A stretch of DNA of 64,000 nucleotides from Alphaproteobacteria bacterium (GCA_020632875.1 JACKET010000012.1:62001-126000), one strand, 5' to 3'. Counted from the first letter of the stretch, positions 46,579 to 55,707 are shown. Numbers and translations are program-made. Notes: generated by a model not told the origin, from the sequence alone.

Positions 46579-47727
46579 ATGATCGGGTTTTCGCTCACCG
46601 AGGAGCAGGAGCAGCTGCGCGACCTCGCCCACGAGTTCGCCGCCAACGAGATGCGTCCGGCCTCTCCGCACCACGACCAGACGGGCGAATACCCGTGGGA
46701 GATCATCAAGAAGGCCCACGAGATCGGCCTCATGAACACCCACATCCCCGAGCGCTGGGGCGGGCTCGGCCTCGGCGCGCTCGACGCGACCATCATCAGC
46801 GAGGAGATCGCCTGGGGCTGCACGGGAATCGGCACGGCGATGGAGGCGAACAGCCTCGCGCTCCAGCCCGTCATCGAAGGCGCGAGCGACTACCTGATGG
46901 AGAAGTACGTCGCGCCGATGGTCGAGACGCCCACCATGGCCGCGTACGCGGTGACCGAGCCCGGAGCCGGCTCCGACGTGGCCGGGATGCGCTCGACGGC
47001 GGTGCGCAAGGGCGACCACTACGTGCTCAACGGCAGCAAGATGTGGATCACGAACGCCGGCGTGGCCGAGTGGTTCTTCGTGGTCGCGTACACCGACCGC
47101 GGCGCGAACTACAAGGGCATGACCGCCTTCCTCGTCGAGAAGGGCTGGAAGGGCGTCGAGGTCGGCAAGAAGGAATGGAACATGGGCCAGCGCTGCAGCG
47201 ACACGCGCGGCGTCACGTTCGCCGACGTCGAGGTGCCGGTCGAGCACGTCGTGGGCACCGAGGGTCAGGGCTGGAAGCTCGCGATGGGCGCCTTCGACCA
47301 CACCCGTCCGGTCGTCGCGTCCGCGGCGGTGGGTCTCGCGCGCGCCGCCATGGAGCACGCCGCGGCGTACTCCCTCGAGCGTCAGGCGATGGGCAAGCCG
47401 ATCGCCATGCACCAGGCGGTGAGCTTCATGATCGCCGACATGGCGAAGGACATCGAGGCCGCCCGCCTCCTCGTCCGCCAGGCCGCGTGGCTGAAGGACA
47501 ACCACCAGAACAACACGATGCACGCGTCCATGGCGAAGGCCTTCGCGGCCGATGCCGCGCACCGCATCGCGTCCGACGCCGTCCAGGTGTTCGGCGGGTA
47601 CGGCTTCAACACCGAGTACCCGGTCGAGAAGCTCCTCCGCGACAGCAAGATCTTCCAGATCTACGAGGGTACCTCGCAGATCCAGCGGCTCATCATCGCG
47701 CGCGAGCTGTTGATGCGCGGTCGCTGA
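46579..47727 (+). CDS. Acyl-CoA dehydrogenase
   Basis: The protein has 382 residues, the normal length, from the ATG at 46579 with CAGGAG upstream. It is an FAD enzyme oxidising an acyl-CoA to the enoyl-CoA, passing electrons to ETF. Signatures are AYAVTEPGAGSDVAGM, KMWITNAGVAEWFFV and, near the C-terminus, VFGGYGFNTEYPVEKLLRD and YEGTSQIQRLIIAREL, in which the Glu of YEG is the catalytic base position of medium-chain-type enzymes. Chain-length preference cannot be read. It is divergent from the histidine kinase gene (102 bp between starts). Confidence 0.95.
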   Translation: MIGFSLTEEQEQLRDLAHEFAANEMRPASPHHDQTGEYPWEIIKKAHEIGLMNTHIPERWGGLGLGALDATIISEEIAWGCTGIGTAMEANSLALQPVIEGASDYLMEKYVAPMVETPTMAAYAVTEPGAGSDVAGMRSTAVRKGDHYVLNGSKMWITNAGVAEWFFVVAYTDRGANYKGMTAFLVEKGWKGVEVGKKEWNMGQRCSDTRGVTFADVEVPVEHVVGTEGQGWKLAMGAFDHTRPVVASAAVGLARAAMEHAAAYSLERQAMGKPIAMHQAVSFMIADMAKDIEAARLLVRQAAWLKDNHQNNTMHASMAKAFAADAAHRIASDAVQVFGGYGFNTEYPVEKLLRDSKIFQIYEGTSQIQRLIIARELLMRGR

Positions 47728-47788
47728 TCGCGGGTTGTCGGCCGATCCTGGTGGGGCTAGTAGATCCCCGCCCCGCCAGAGAGAGCCG

Positions 47789-48535
47789 ATGTCCTTGTCC
47801 ACGATGGGTCGCACCGCACTCAACCTCTGCCTCGTCGCGGCCATCCCGGTCATGCTCGGGGCCAAGGGCAAGTGCCGGCGAGCGCCGCCCGACGTCGACA
47901 CCGATACGGTGGTCACCGACCCCGTCCAGAGCGTCGAGGTCGCGCTGCAGGTCGTCAGCGCGTCCCCCAGCACGGTTCAGCCCGCCACGCCCACCCCGAT
48001 GAAGGTGTACGGGGCGGGCTTCGAGCAGGGCGCCACCGTGGGCATCGGCGCGTTCCGCGTGTCCCCCGTCACGGTCGTCGACCCGAACACCCTGTCGTTC
48101 ACCGCACCCGGCCTGTCCGAGGGCACGCACGACCTGATCGTCACGAACCCCGACGGCAAGTCGTCGTCCCTCAAGGGCGCCATCCGCGCGGTCGGCTCGG
48201 TCGACGACAGCTGCGCGCAGATGGCGATGTACTTCGACCTCGACTCGGCCACGCTGTCGGGCACGGCCCGGTCGGCGCTCGAGTCCGCGATGCCGTGCCT
48301 CAAGGGGCGCTCGCTCATCCGCCTCGAGGGTCACGCCGACGAGCGCGGCACCACCGACTACAACCTCGCGCTCGGCCAGCGCCGCGCCGAGGCGGTGATG
48401 CGGTACCTCGTCAACAACGGCGTCCCTCCGAACAAGCTGCCCATCGTCTCGTACGGCGAAGAGCGGCCCGCCGACCCCAGCCACTCCGAAGCGGCCTGGG
48501 CGAAGAACCGGCGGGTCGACATGCGCGCGCAGTAG
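47789..48535 (+). CDS. OmpA/Pal-like protein with IPT/TIG-like domain
   Basis: The protein has 248 residues from the ATG at 47789 (an ATG at 47804 is also possible). The N-terminal hydrophobic segment (ALNLCLVAAIPVMLGAKG) is a signal peptide or anchor without a clear lipobox. Residues 50-130 resemble an IPT/TIG immunoglobulin-like fold (GAGFEQGATVGIGAFRV, LTFTAPGLSEG-like turns). The C-terminal 110 residues are an OmpA_C domain (MYFDLDSATLSGTARSAL, LEGHADERGTTDYNLALGQRRAEAV) that binds peptidoglycan through conserved Asp and Arg. A Pal-like envelope-tethering role is likely. It stands between the acyl-CoA dehydrogenase and argS genes. Confidence 0.88.
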   Translation: MSLSTMGRTALNLCLVAAIPVMLGAKGKCRRAPPDVDTDTVVTDPVQSVEVALQVVSASPSTVQPATPTPMKVYGAGFEQGATVGIGAFRVSPVTVVDPNTLSFTAPGLSEGTHDLIVTNPDGKSSSLKGAIRAVGSVDDSCAQMAMYFDLDSATLSGTARSALESAMPCLKGRSLIRLEGHADERGTTDYNLALGQRRAEAVMRYLVNNGVPPNKLPIVSYGEERPADPSHSEAAWAKNRRVDMRAQ

Positions 48536-48601
48536 CGGTTCCGGGCGGCCCGGCCCTCCCGACGCGGGCGCGTTATCGGGGACTGCTCCAGGAGGCCCAC
48601 C

Positions 48602-50419
48602 GTGACGCTAGCCAGCGCGCTGACCGCGCTCGTCAATCAGGCCGTCGACACCGCGGGATTCGCGGGTCAGGCGGTTCCGCCCGTCGTGCCGACCAACAAC
48701 CCCGAGCACGGGGATTACCAGTCGAACGTGGCGCTGCGTCTGGGCCGATCCCTCGACGAGAAGATCGAAGCGGCGGGGCGCATCGTCGCGAGCCTGCCCG
48801 CGAACGACCTGATCGAGAGCTGCGAGGTGGTGAAGCCCGGCTTCATCAACTTCCGCCTGTCGCCCGTCGGGATGGCCCGCACGCTCGAGGCCGCCGCGAA
48901 CAGCGCGACGAACGGCGTGCCCCAGCACGGCGGCACGCTGGTCATCGACTTCAGCAGCCCCAACATCGCGAAGCGCTTTCACGTCGGGCACCTGCGCAGC
49001 ACGGTGATTGGCGACGCCATCCACCGGATCTACGAGGCCTGCGGCTGGAGGGTCGTGGCCGACAACCACCTCGGCGACTGGGGCACCCAGTTCGGCAAGC
49101 TGATCGTGGCGTGGAACGAGTGGCGCGACGAGCTGGCCTACGAAGAAGACCCGATCCACGAGGTCCAGCGGCTCTACCAGCACTTCAACCAGGTCGCGGA
49201 CGACGAAGACGCCGTGATCAAGGCGCAGTGCGACGAAGACGCCCTGAAAGAGGACGTGGTCGCCGAGATGACCCGCGTGGCGAAGGAGCTGCGGCTGTTC
49301 CCCACGTGGTCCGACCGCGCGCGGGAGGAGACCGCGAAGCTCCAGCGCGGCGATCCCGCCAACATCGCGCTGTGGGAGAAGTTCGTCGACGCGAGCATGC
49401 GCGAGTTCGACGCGATCTACGCGCGGATGGGCGTGGAGTTCGACGAGACGCTCGGCGAGAGCGCGTACCGCAACGAGCTCCAGGACCTCGTCGACGAGTG
49501 GGTCGCCGCCGGAGTCGCTGAAGAGTCGCAGGGCGCCATCGTCATCCCGTTCACGAAGGCCGACGGCAAGGGCCTCTCCGCGCCGCTGCTCGTCCGGAAG
49601 CGCGACGGCTCGGCGCTCTACGGCACCACGGATCTCGCGACCATCAAGCACCGGATGCTCTCCTGGGCGCCCGACCGCATCGTGTACGTCGTCGACAGCC
49701 GCCAGCAGGGGCACTTCCGGCAGGTCTTCGCAGCCGCGAAGAAGCTCGGGTACGACCGCCTGTCGAACGGGGGCGAGCGCGAGCCCGTTCACTTCGAGCA
49801 CGCGTGGTTCGGCACCCTCCGGTTCGCGGATGGCGCCATCGCGTCCACCCGTGCGGGCGCCACGGCGAACCTGGTCGACGTGCTCGACCAGGCGGTGGGC
49901 CGCGCCCGTGCTGTCGTCGAGCAGAAGTCCGACCACCTCCCCGAAGACGAGAAGGCCGCCATCGCCGAGATCGTCGGCGTGGGCACGGTGAAGTACTTCG
50001 ACCTCCGCCAGAACCCGCAGAGCGACATCACGTTCGACTGGGACGAGTCGCTCGCCCTCAACGGGAACACGGCCGTCTACCTGATGTACGCCCACGCCCG
50101 GTGCCGCTCGATCCTGCGGAACGCCGAGCGCGACGTGCCGGTGTCCGGCATCGTCGTCTCGCACGCCCTCGAGCGCGAGCTCGTCCTGGCGCTGAACCGC
50201 CTGCGCGAGGTCGTGTGGGAGTCCGCCGAGACGTACCGCCCGAACCTCGTGGCCGACCAGCTGTACACGATTGCCAGTGTCCTGGCGCGGTTCTGGAACG
50301 ACTGCCGGGTGCTCGGCAGCGACGAGGAGGGGAGCCGGCTCGCCCTGGTCCGCGCGACGGCGGACTCGATGCGATTCGGGCTCGGTCTGCTCGGGATCGA
50401 CGCGCCCGAGCGCATGTAG
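48602..50419 (+). CDS. argS: Arginyl-tRNA synthetase
   Basis: The protein has 605 residues from the GTG at 48602, preceded by GGAGG. It is a class I aminoacyl-tRNA synthetase attaching Arg to tRNA-Arg. The HIGH-type motif is FHVGHLRST, with IDFSSPNIAKRFHVGH-type context. The family ASTRAG segment replaces KMSKS, as is common in ArgRS. The N-terminal domain (NPEHGDYQSNVALRLGRSL, VKPGFINFRL) and C-terminal DALR anticodon-binding domain (YMYAHARCRSILRNA, ALERELVLALNRLREVV) are complete. It is likely essential. A repeat-filled 540-bp gap follows. Confidence 0.97.
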   Translation: MTLASALTALVNQAVDTAGFAGQAVPPVVPTNNPEHGDYQSNVALRLGRSLDEKIEAAGRIVASLPANDLIESCEVVKPGFINFRLSPVGMARTLEAAANSATNGVPQHGGTLVIDFSSPNIAKRFHVGHLRSTVIGDAIHRIYEACGWRVVADNHLGDWGTQFGKLIVAWNEWRDELAYEEDPIHEVQRLYQHFNQVADDEDAVIKAQCDEDALKEDVVAEMTRVAKELRLFPTWSDRAREETAKLQRGDPANIALWEKFVDASMREFDAIYARMGVEFDETLGESAYRNELQDLVDEWVAAGVAEESQGAIVIPFTKADGKGLSAPLLVRKRDGSALYGTTDLATIKHRMLSWAPDRIVYVVDSRQQGHFRQVFAAAKKLGYDRLSNGGEREPVHFEHAWFGTLRFADGAIASTRAGATANLVDVLDQAVGRARAVVEQKSDHLPEDEKAAIAEIVGVGTVKYFDLRQNPQSDITFDWDESLALNGNTAVYLMYAHARCRSILRNAERDVPVSGIVVSHALERELVLALNRLREVVWESAETYRPNLVADQLYTIASVLARFWNDCRVLGSDEEGSRLALVRATADSMRFGLGLLGIDAPERM

Positions 50420-50959
50420 CCCCGGGAGCCGGGAGCCGGGAGCCTGGAGCCCGGAGCCTGGAGCCGCGAGCGGTTGGGGGGGGCGACACTCCCGAACCCC
50501 GATCGCCTTGCATCTCGCAGATGACGCAGATGGACGCGGATGACGCAGAAACGCGGCCATCGCGGGTCGGACGTTCTCGTGCCCCGGGCGGCACAGGAAT
50601 CACCCGGCGGTATTCGGCGAGCTCGACTGCCTCGATGGGCCACACGGCTGATTGCACCGCCAGGCCGTTGGCGGGTCCGCTCTCCGGAGCAGCCGAAACG
50701 CCGGCCTGCTCTGGTGAGTCTCGAATCCGATCCGCAAGAAGGCACACTCGGCGCTGCGGGGACGCGAAGGCGCTCGACCCGGGGCCGCCTCGTTTCTGCG
50801 TCATCTGCGTCCTTCTGCGTCATCTGCGTGATGCGGTGAGACGGAACCCGCCGAACCCGCTCGGCTCCCTGCTGGGCGGTAGGCCCATCCGGACGCTTCT
50901 CCGAGGGGGTATTTGCGTTTGCGGTCGAACCGCGCGTGGGGGACAATGTCGGCACCCGC
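50420..50959. repeat. Gene-free region with heptamer repeats and a 34-bp near-perfect inverted repeat
   Basis: GGGAGCC-type heptamers (50424-50475) open the region. A 34-bp arm at 50519-50552 made of GACGCAGA units is matched at 50791-50824 by its reverse complement with two mismatches, across a loop of about 238 bp. Between the arms I see no gene. The unit sequence is the same type as at 36983-37022. The remaining 50830-50959 holds the upstream region of the kinase gene; no clear promoter is visible. Confidence 0.85.
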
Positions 50960-52645
50960 ATGGATGCCCGTCCCACGCCGCCTTCCCAGCTGGAGCGCCT
51001 CGGCCGCTACCGGATCGTCCGCCCTCTCTCGAAGGGCGGGATGGCCCTCGTGTACGAGGCGCGCAGAGAGTCGCTGGCGGGGGTCTCGCCGCGGGTCGCC
51101 ATCAAGCTGATCCTGCCCGAGCACCAGAGCAGCGCGACGTTCAAAGAGCTGTTCATCAACGAAGCGCGCCTCGGCGCCTCGATGCAGCACCAGAACCTCG
51201 TGGGCATCCAGGATTTCGACTGCGAGGGCGACACCTACTTCCTGGTGATGGAGTTCGTCGAGGGCCTGACCCTCCGCCGCATCATCGGGCTCTGCCAGAA
51301 GCACCGCATCGGCATCCCGCTCGGCGTCATCGCCGAGATCGGCCGGCAGTCCTGCGACGGGCTGCACTACGCGCACTCCGCGAAAGACGACCGCGGGCGC
51401 CACCTTCGGCTCGTCCACCGCGACATCAAGCCCAGCAACCTGATCCTCAACCCGCAGGGTGTGGTGAAGGTGCTCGACTTCGGCATCTCGAAGGGCCGCC
51501 TGCGCAAAGAGCGGTCCGGGTCCGTGAAGGGCACCTGGGGCTACATGGCGCCCGAACAGGCCCACGGGCACGAGGTGTGGCCCTCCGCCGACGTGTTCGG
51601 CCTGGCGGTGGTCCTGTTCGAGCTCGCGTCGCTCCGCCCGATGTTCCACAACAAGGGCAAAGACGAGATCAAGCAGCTCCTCGCCGACGACCACGCGGCG
51701 CGCATGGCCGCGACGCTCGACCCGCACTACGCCCCGCTGGTCGGTGTGCTCGTCCGTGCGCTGCAGCGCGATGCACGCGCCCGGTTCGAGTCCGCCGAGG
51801 AATTCGGCCGCGCCCTCTCCGCCCTGCTGCCCGACCCGATCACCGCCCGCGACGAGGTCGTGCGGTTCTTCGAGACCCTCGAGGCCTTCGATCGCGGCGC
51901 TCCGCCCGTCGCGAACCAGCCCACGCACCCGAGCGGCGTGAGCGTGCCGCACAGCCTCGTCGCGTTCCCCGCGACCGGCGGCAGCTCGAGCGGCGCCCGG
52001 CACCGCGCGGGGTGGTTCCTCACCGGGGCCGTGTCCACCGTGCTCGTCACGCTGTTCGTGGCGCTGTCGGCCATCGTGCTCGTGCTGCTCTACCGCGACT
52101 TCGTCGTGCAGCCCGTCGAGGCGGGTCCCGCGCCGGCCGTGCGGCTGGCGCCCGCTCCGAAGCCCGAGCCCGTCGTCGAAGAGCCTCCCGGTCCGGCGGG
52201 CGTGGGCGCGCCGGGCGAGGTGCCGAAGTCCGAGCGGCCCGTCCCCGCGCCGGAGCCTCCGCCCGACCCCGAGCCCGAGCCGGTCCGCGTGCAGGTCGTG
52301 CGCCCCAAGCCGCCGGTTCCCACGCTCGCCGAGCCCGTCCCGCAGCCGATGCCGGGCCCGGTCCAGCCGGTCGCCGCGGTCCCCGATCCCGCGGCGCCCA
52401 TCCCGATCCCGGTCCCCGTGGCCGCCGACACGGGCACGCTCGCGATCTCGGCCGTCCAGCGCGCCGAGGTCTACATCGCCGGGCAGTTCGTGCAGTACGC
52501 CCCCGTCACGCGCGAGCTCCCGCCGGGTCGTTACGCCGTGTCGATCGTCGCGATGGACGGCCGCCGCCGCACGTTCGAGGTCGAGATCGAAGCGGGTGCG
52601 ACGATCCGCCGGAACTGGGACTTCGATCGGATGGAGTGGCGTTGA
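50960..52645 (+). CDS. Transmembrane Ser/Thr protein kinase with PEGA-like C-terminus
   Basis: The protein has 561 residues from the ATG at 50960; a GTG at 50936 in the same frame is an alternative. Motifs are SKGGMALVYEA, Lys in AIKLILPEH, HRDIKPSNLIL, DFGISK and GTWGYMAPE, so it should be active. One membrane helix (FLTGAVSTVLVTLFVALSAIVLVLL, about 355-380; named here by its first residues FLTGAV) is followed by a long Pro/Val-rich periplasmic linker and a PEGA-like end (VYIAGQFVQYAPVTRELPPGRYAV). Its stop overlaps the receiver gene start by 3 bases (TTGA), so the two are translationally coupled. Confidence 0.9.
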   Translation: MDARPTPPSQLERLGRYRIVRPLSKGGMALVYEARRESLAGVSPRVAIKLILPEHQSSATFKELFINEARLGASMQHQNLVGIQDFDCEGDTYFLVMEFVEGLTLRRIIGLCQKHRIGIPLGVIAEIGRQSCDGLHYAHSAKDDRGRHLRLVHRDIKPSNLILNPQGVVKVLDFGISKGRLRKERSGSVKGTWGYMAPEQAHGHEVWPSADVFGLAVVLFELASLRPMFHNKGKDEIKQLLADDHAARMAATLDPHYAPLVGVLVRALQRDARARFESAEEFGRALSALLPDPITARDEVVRFFETLEAFDRGAPPVANQPTHPSGVSVPHSLVAFPATGGSSSGARHRAGWFLTGAVSTVLVTLFVALSAIVLVLLYRDFVVQPVEAGPAPAVRLAPAPKPEPVVEEPPGPAGVGAPGEVPKSERPVPAPEPPPDPEPEPVRVQVVRPKPPVPTLAEPVPQPMPGPVQPVAAVPDPAAPIPIPVPVAADTGTLAISAVQRAEVYIAGQFVQYAPVTRELPPGRYAVSIVAMDGRRRTFEVEIEAGATIRRNWDFDRMEWR

Positions 52646-53064
52646 GCGGCGTGCTCTTCGTCGACGACGAGCTCGAGAACGTCGAGCTGATCGCCGAGAT
52701 CCTCGGCGAAGCGCTCGAGATGCCCGTGCTGGTGGAGCAGACGGTCGAAGGCGCCGTCGAGCGCCTCCACGAGCAGGATCTGACGGCCGTGGTGATGGAC
52801 CTGTTCATCCCGCTCGGCGCGCACCCGCAGCGCGTGCTGGGTCCGCGAGCGGTTCGGTACCAGGATCAGGTCGATCATCTCGGCGGCCTCGTGCTGCTGG
52901 AGGAGATCGACCGGCTGCGCCGGCGTCCGATCGTGCTGTCGCACACGGCGTGCACGGATCACGTGCTGCTCGAGCTCTTCGGCGACCGGGTGGCACGGCG
53001 CATCCCGAAGCCGGCTCCGCTCGACACCCTGCTCCGCAACGTGATCGAAGCCATCCGCGAGTAG
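52642..53064 (+). CDS. Single-domain response regulator (receiver only)
   Basis: The protein has 140 residues from a TTG at 52642 that overlaps the kinase stop; a GTG at 52651 is an alternative. Receiver motifs are VLFVDDELENV (acidic pair), AVVMDLFIPLG (phosphoacceptor Asp), LSHTACT (Thr/Ser switch) and RRIPKPAP (Lys). No output domain follows. A receiver coupled to a Ser/Thr kinase gene, with no histidine kinase adjacent, suggests cross-talk between the two signalling types, which is an inference. Confidence 0.82.
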   Translation: MSGVLFVDDELENVELIAEILGEALEMPVLVEQTVEGAVERLHEQDLTAVVMDLFIPLGAHPQRVLGPRAVRYQDQVDHLGGLVLLEEIDRLRRRPIVLSHTACTDHVLLELFGDRVARRIPKPAPLDTLLRNVIEAIRE

Positions 53065-53085
53065 CGAGGCGTCGCAGGCGCCTTA

Positions 53086-53274
53086 CCCGTGCCCGTGCCC
53101 GTGCAGAACGCCCGGAGCGCCAATGCGATCGGGCAGTCGACACACGCACCCCAGGAGGACCCGAGGCCACTTCCCCGAGCTCGCGGGAAGGACGGAGGTG
53201 AAGCGATCCCCGTGCCTCGTCTGCCGTGGAACGCCCCGTCGGAAAGGGGCACGGGCACGGGCACGGGCACGGGT
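53086..53274. repeat. Inverted repeat with hexamer arms between converging genes
   Basis: CCCGTG x3 at 53086-53104 is the perfect 19-bp reverse complement of GGGCAC-type units within 53248-53274. The arms are about 145 bp apart and occupy the gap between the receiver and cyclophilin stops. The gap itself holds no gene. This is the clearest example in the window of a convergent junction bounded by complementary hexamer arrays. Confidence 0.9.
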
Positions 53275-53285
53275 GATCCTTCGGA

Positions 53286-53819
53286 TCAGGCGCGGTAGAT
53301 CTCGATCCGCTCCAGCTTCGTCGTCGCATTCCCCGCGTTCGCGATCGTCGTCACGAGCTCGAGGCCCTTCGTCACCTTGCCGAACACCGCGTGCTTGCCG
53401 TCGAGCCAGGGCGTGGGGACCTCGGTGATGAAGAACTGGCTGCCGTTCGTGTTCGGGCCGGCGTTCGCCATCGACAGGATGCCGGGCACGTCGTGCACCA
53501 GCGAGCGGTCGATCTCGTCGCCGAAGCGGTAGCCGGGGCCGCCGCGACCGTCGCCCTGGGGGCAGCCGCACTGGATCATGAAGTCGGGGATGACCCGGTG
53601 GAACACGAGGTTCTTGTAGAGCGGCTCGTTCGACTTCTGGCCGTTCGGCATGGTCCACTGGACCGCACCGGTGGCGAGCGCGACGAAGTTCGCGACCGTG
53701 CGCGGGACCTTGTTCTCGTAGAGGTCGGCCTCGATGTTGCCGCGCGACGTGACGAAGCGGGCCTTGAGCTGGCCGGAGCCCTCGATGGAGACGGGCGGAG
53801 CGGGGGTGTCGGGATTCAT
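53286..53819 (-). CDS. Peptidyl-prolyl cis-trans isomerase, cyclophilin type
   Basis: The protein has 177 residues with no signal peptide, so it is cytoplasmic. It catalyses proline cis-trans isomerisation during folding. The cyclophilin core is clear: FVTSRGNIEADLYENKVPRTV, cited by its end VPRTVANFVALATG; FHRVIPDFMIQCGCPQG with the catalytic Arg; SMANAGPNTNGSQFFIT; and WLDGKHAVFGKV. It is the last gene of a three-gene run with the phosphatase (45 bp) and von Willebrand genes. Confidence 0.95.
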   Translation of the reverse strand: MNPDTPAPPVSIEGSGQLKARFVTSRGNIEADLYENKVPRTVANFVALATGAVQWTMPNGQKSNEPLYKNLVFHRVIPDFMIQCGCPQGDGRGGPGYRFGDEIDRSLVHDVPGILSMANAGPNTNGSQFFITEVPTPWLDGKHAVFGKVTKGLELVTTIANAGNATTKLERIEIYRA

Positions 53820-53864
53820 GGATCCTCCGTGGATGGATGAACGGGGTGGCTTAACCGTGGCGGG

Positions 53865-54338
53865 TCAGGGGATCTCGCGCTCGGTCGGGAGCTGGTCGAC
53901 GAACCGGTTCACGGCCCGCTGCAGCTGGTCGCGCGAGCGGCGGAACTGGAAGGTGAACCAGCTCCCGATGGGGTCGGGGATCTCGTCGACCCCGTCGTAG
54001 CGGCCCAGCAGCGCGACCTTGCCCTGCGAGGCCGGGTGGAAGGCCTCGAGGTGGGCCATGTGCGCAATCTCCATCACCAGGATGTGGTCGGCCCACTCCA
54101 CGAGCGGGTCGGTGATGGCCTGCGACAGGTGCGTGCCGAGGTCGAGCCCGAGCTCGGCGCCGACGGTGACCATGCTCGGATCGGCGGGACGCCCGACGAG
54201 GCCGAGCGTGCCGGCCGATCGCGCCTCGAGCTCGACGTTGGTGCGCGCGGCGTGGTGCCGCGCGAGGTGCTCGGCGACGGGTGAGCGACAGATGTTGCCG
54301 CTGCACACGAACAGCAGGTGGTGAGGACGGCTCGGCAC
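53865..54338 (-). CDS. Low-molecular-weight protein tyrosine phosphatase
   Basis: The protein has 157 residues. The N-terminal P-loop VCSGNICRSP gives the Cys-x5-Arg active site, with DPIG near residue 120 supplying the general-acid Asp. RSAGTLGLVGRPAD and DHILVMEIAHMAHL fit the family. Members dephosphorylate phosphotyrosine or phosphoarginine and can reverse bacterial tyrosine kinases. It starts 4 bases after the von Willebrand gene stop, in the same operon. Confidence 0.93.
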   Translation of the reverse strand: MPSRPHHLLFVCSGNICRSPVAEHLARHHAARTNVELEARSAGTLGLVGRPADPSMVTVGAELGLDLGTHLSQAITDPLVEWADHILVMEIAHMAHLEAFHPASQGKVALLGRYDGVDEIPDPIGSWFTFQFRRSRDQLQRAVNRFVDQLPTEREIP

Positions 54339-54342
54339 GGGC

Positions 54343-55707
54343 TCAGGTGGGGCAGATCGTCTCGCCGTCGTAGGTGATGACGACGTCGGTGCCTTCCTGC
54401 GGAACGCCCCAACCGACGAAGTAGACGGTGTTGGTGGGAGGGTCGTAGACCCAGCCGTTCTGGGCGTTGTTGGGGAGCAGCTGGCCGTCGATGCGGACCT
54501 CGATCGACGCGGGATCGTCGGGGAGGGCGGCCAGCGTGTAGCTGGACCGCAGGCCCGCTGCGACGGTCGAGAGCTGCTGCAGGATGACGTTGAAGTTCAG
54601 GTTGCAGATGTTGGCGTGGATGCCGCCGGTGTTCGAGGCGACGGTCCAGTAGCGGGGCACGGGCTCGGCCGAGACGCCGCCGATGAGCGCGATGCAGGGC
54701 AGGAGGCCCGAACGCGGCCCGCCGACGATCGACAGGCTCGTGAGGTCGGGGTTGCCCTGGTAGGCGTCGAGCCAGCCGACGAACGGGAGCGGGTTGATGT
54801 TCGTGCTGCTGTCGTTCTCGTCGCTGACGACGATGATCGACAGGTTCGAGCCGGCGCGCACGAGGCCCGCGTTGGTCGTGTTGATGAGGCCCTGGGAGGG
54901 CTCGAGCGCGGCGTACGCGGCGTCGAGGCCGCGCTCGTCGCCCGAGCCGGACGAGCCGATCGCGGTCTGCGACACGAACTCGGCGACCGGATCCGGCGAG
55001 GCGGAGCTGATGATCGGGCCGATGAGCTGGCCGGACTGGTTCGGATCGTCCATGTCGGTGGTGACGATGCCGATCTGGTAGTCGAGGCCGAGGTTCACGA
55101 AGGCCTGGATGAACACCGGGAACTCGTTGGCCAGCGCGTCGAGGTTGTCGCTCATCGACCCGGAGTTGTCGAGCACGAAGAGCACGTCGACCAGGCTCGC
55201 AGCGTTCTGCTGGAACCCGTCGGTGATGAGGCCCGCGTCGGCGCCGGTGCCGTCGGCAACCACGTCGACCACGGACTCGTCGGGGTCGTTGCTGGCGATG
55301 CGGATGGTGTCGAGCCACTGGCCGTCGTAGGCCGGGACGAAGTCGACGTAGAACTGGTACGAGCCGCCGGGCGGGACCGTCGTGGCGGCGCCGGTCTGGT
55401 TGAACGCACCGACGTTGTCCATGAAGAAGATGTCGTTGATGACGAGGTCGCCGCCGCCGACGTTGCGGACGGTGACGAGCTCGGGATCGGATGTGCACGC
55501 GGCGGGCAGGAAGCCGAACGGGATCTGGAGGGGCTCGACCTCGATGTCGGGCGCCTGGGGCTGCGGCACGGGCGTGGGCGGCGGCTCTTCGGGCGGGACG
55601 TCGGTGTCGTCGACGAGCTCGTCGGGCTCGGGGTCGGTCTTGATCTCGTACTCCTGGCAGGCGGCCAGGGCGGCGATCGCGATGGTGAGCGTGGCGAGTC
55701 GATGCAT
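54343..55707 (-). CDS. von Willebrand factor A-domain lipoprotein
   Basis: The protein has 454 residues from the ATG at 55707, preceded by GAGAGGGGGG. The lipobox is LAAC (Cys17). An acidic, Pro-rich linker precedes a choice-of-anchor/ASPM-like fold (VTVRNVGGGDLVINDIFF, IASNDPDESVV). The von Willebrand A domain carries the metal-ion-dependent adhesion motif LFVLDNSGSMSDN, plus TTDMDDPNQ and VVSDENDSS. Probably outer-membrane anchored and adhesive or protein-binding. It is the first gene of an operon with a phosphatase and a cyclophilin. Confidence 0.88.
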   Translation of the reverse strand: MHRLATLTIAIAALAACQEYEIKTDPEPDELVDDTDVPPEEPPPTPVPQPQAPDIEVEPLQIPFGFLPAACTSDPELVTVRNVGGGDLVINDIFFMDNVGAFNQTGAATTVPPGGSYQFYVDFVPAYDGQWLDTIRIASNDPDESVVDVVADGTGADAGLITDGFQQNAASLVDVLFVLDNSGSMSDNLDALANEFPVFIQAFVNLGLDYQIGIVTTDMDDPNQSGQLIGPIISSASPDPVAEFVSQTAIGSSGSGDERGLDAAYAALEPSQGLINTTNAGLVRAGSNLSIIVVSDENDSSTNINPLPFVGWLDAYQGNPDLTSLSIVGGPRSGLLPCIALIGGVSAEPVPRYWTVASNTGGIHANICNLNFNVILQQLSTVAAGLRSSYTLAALPDDPASIEVRIDGQLLPNNAQNGWVYDPPTNTVYFVGWGVPQEGTDVVITYDGETICPT

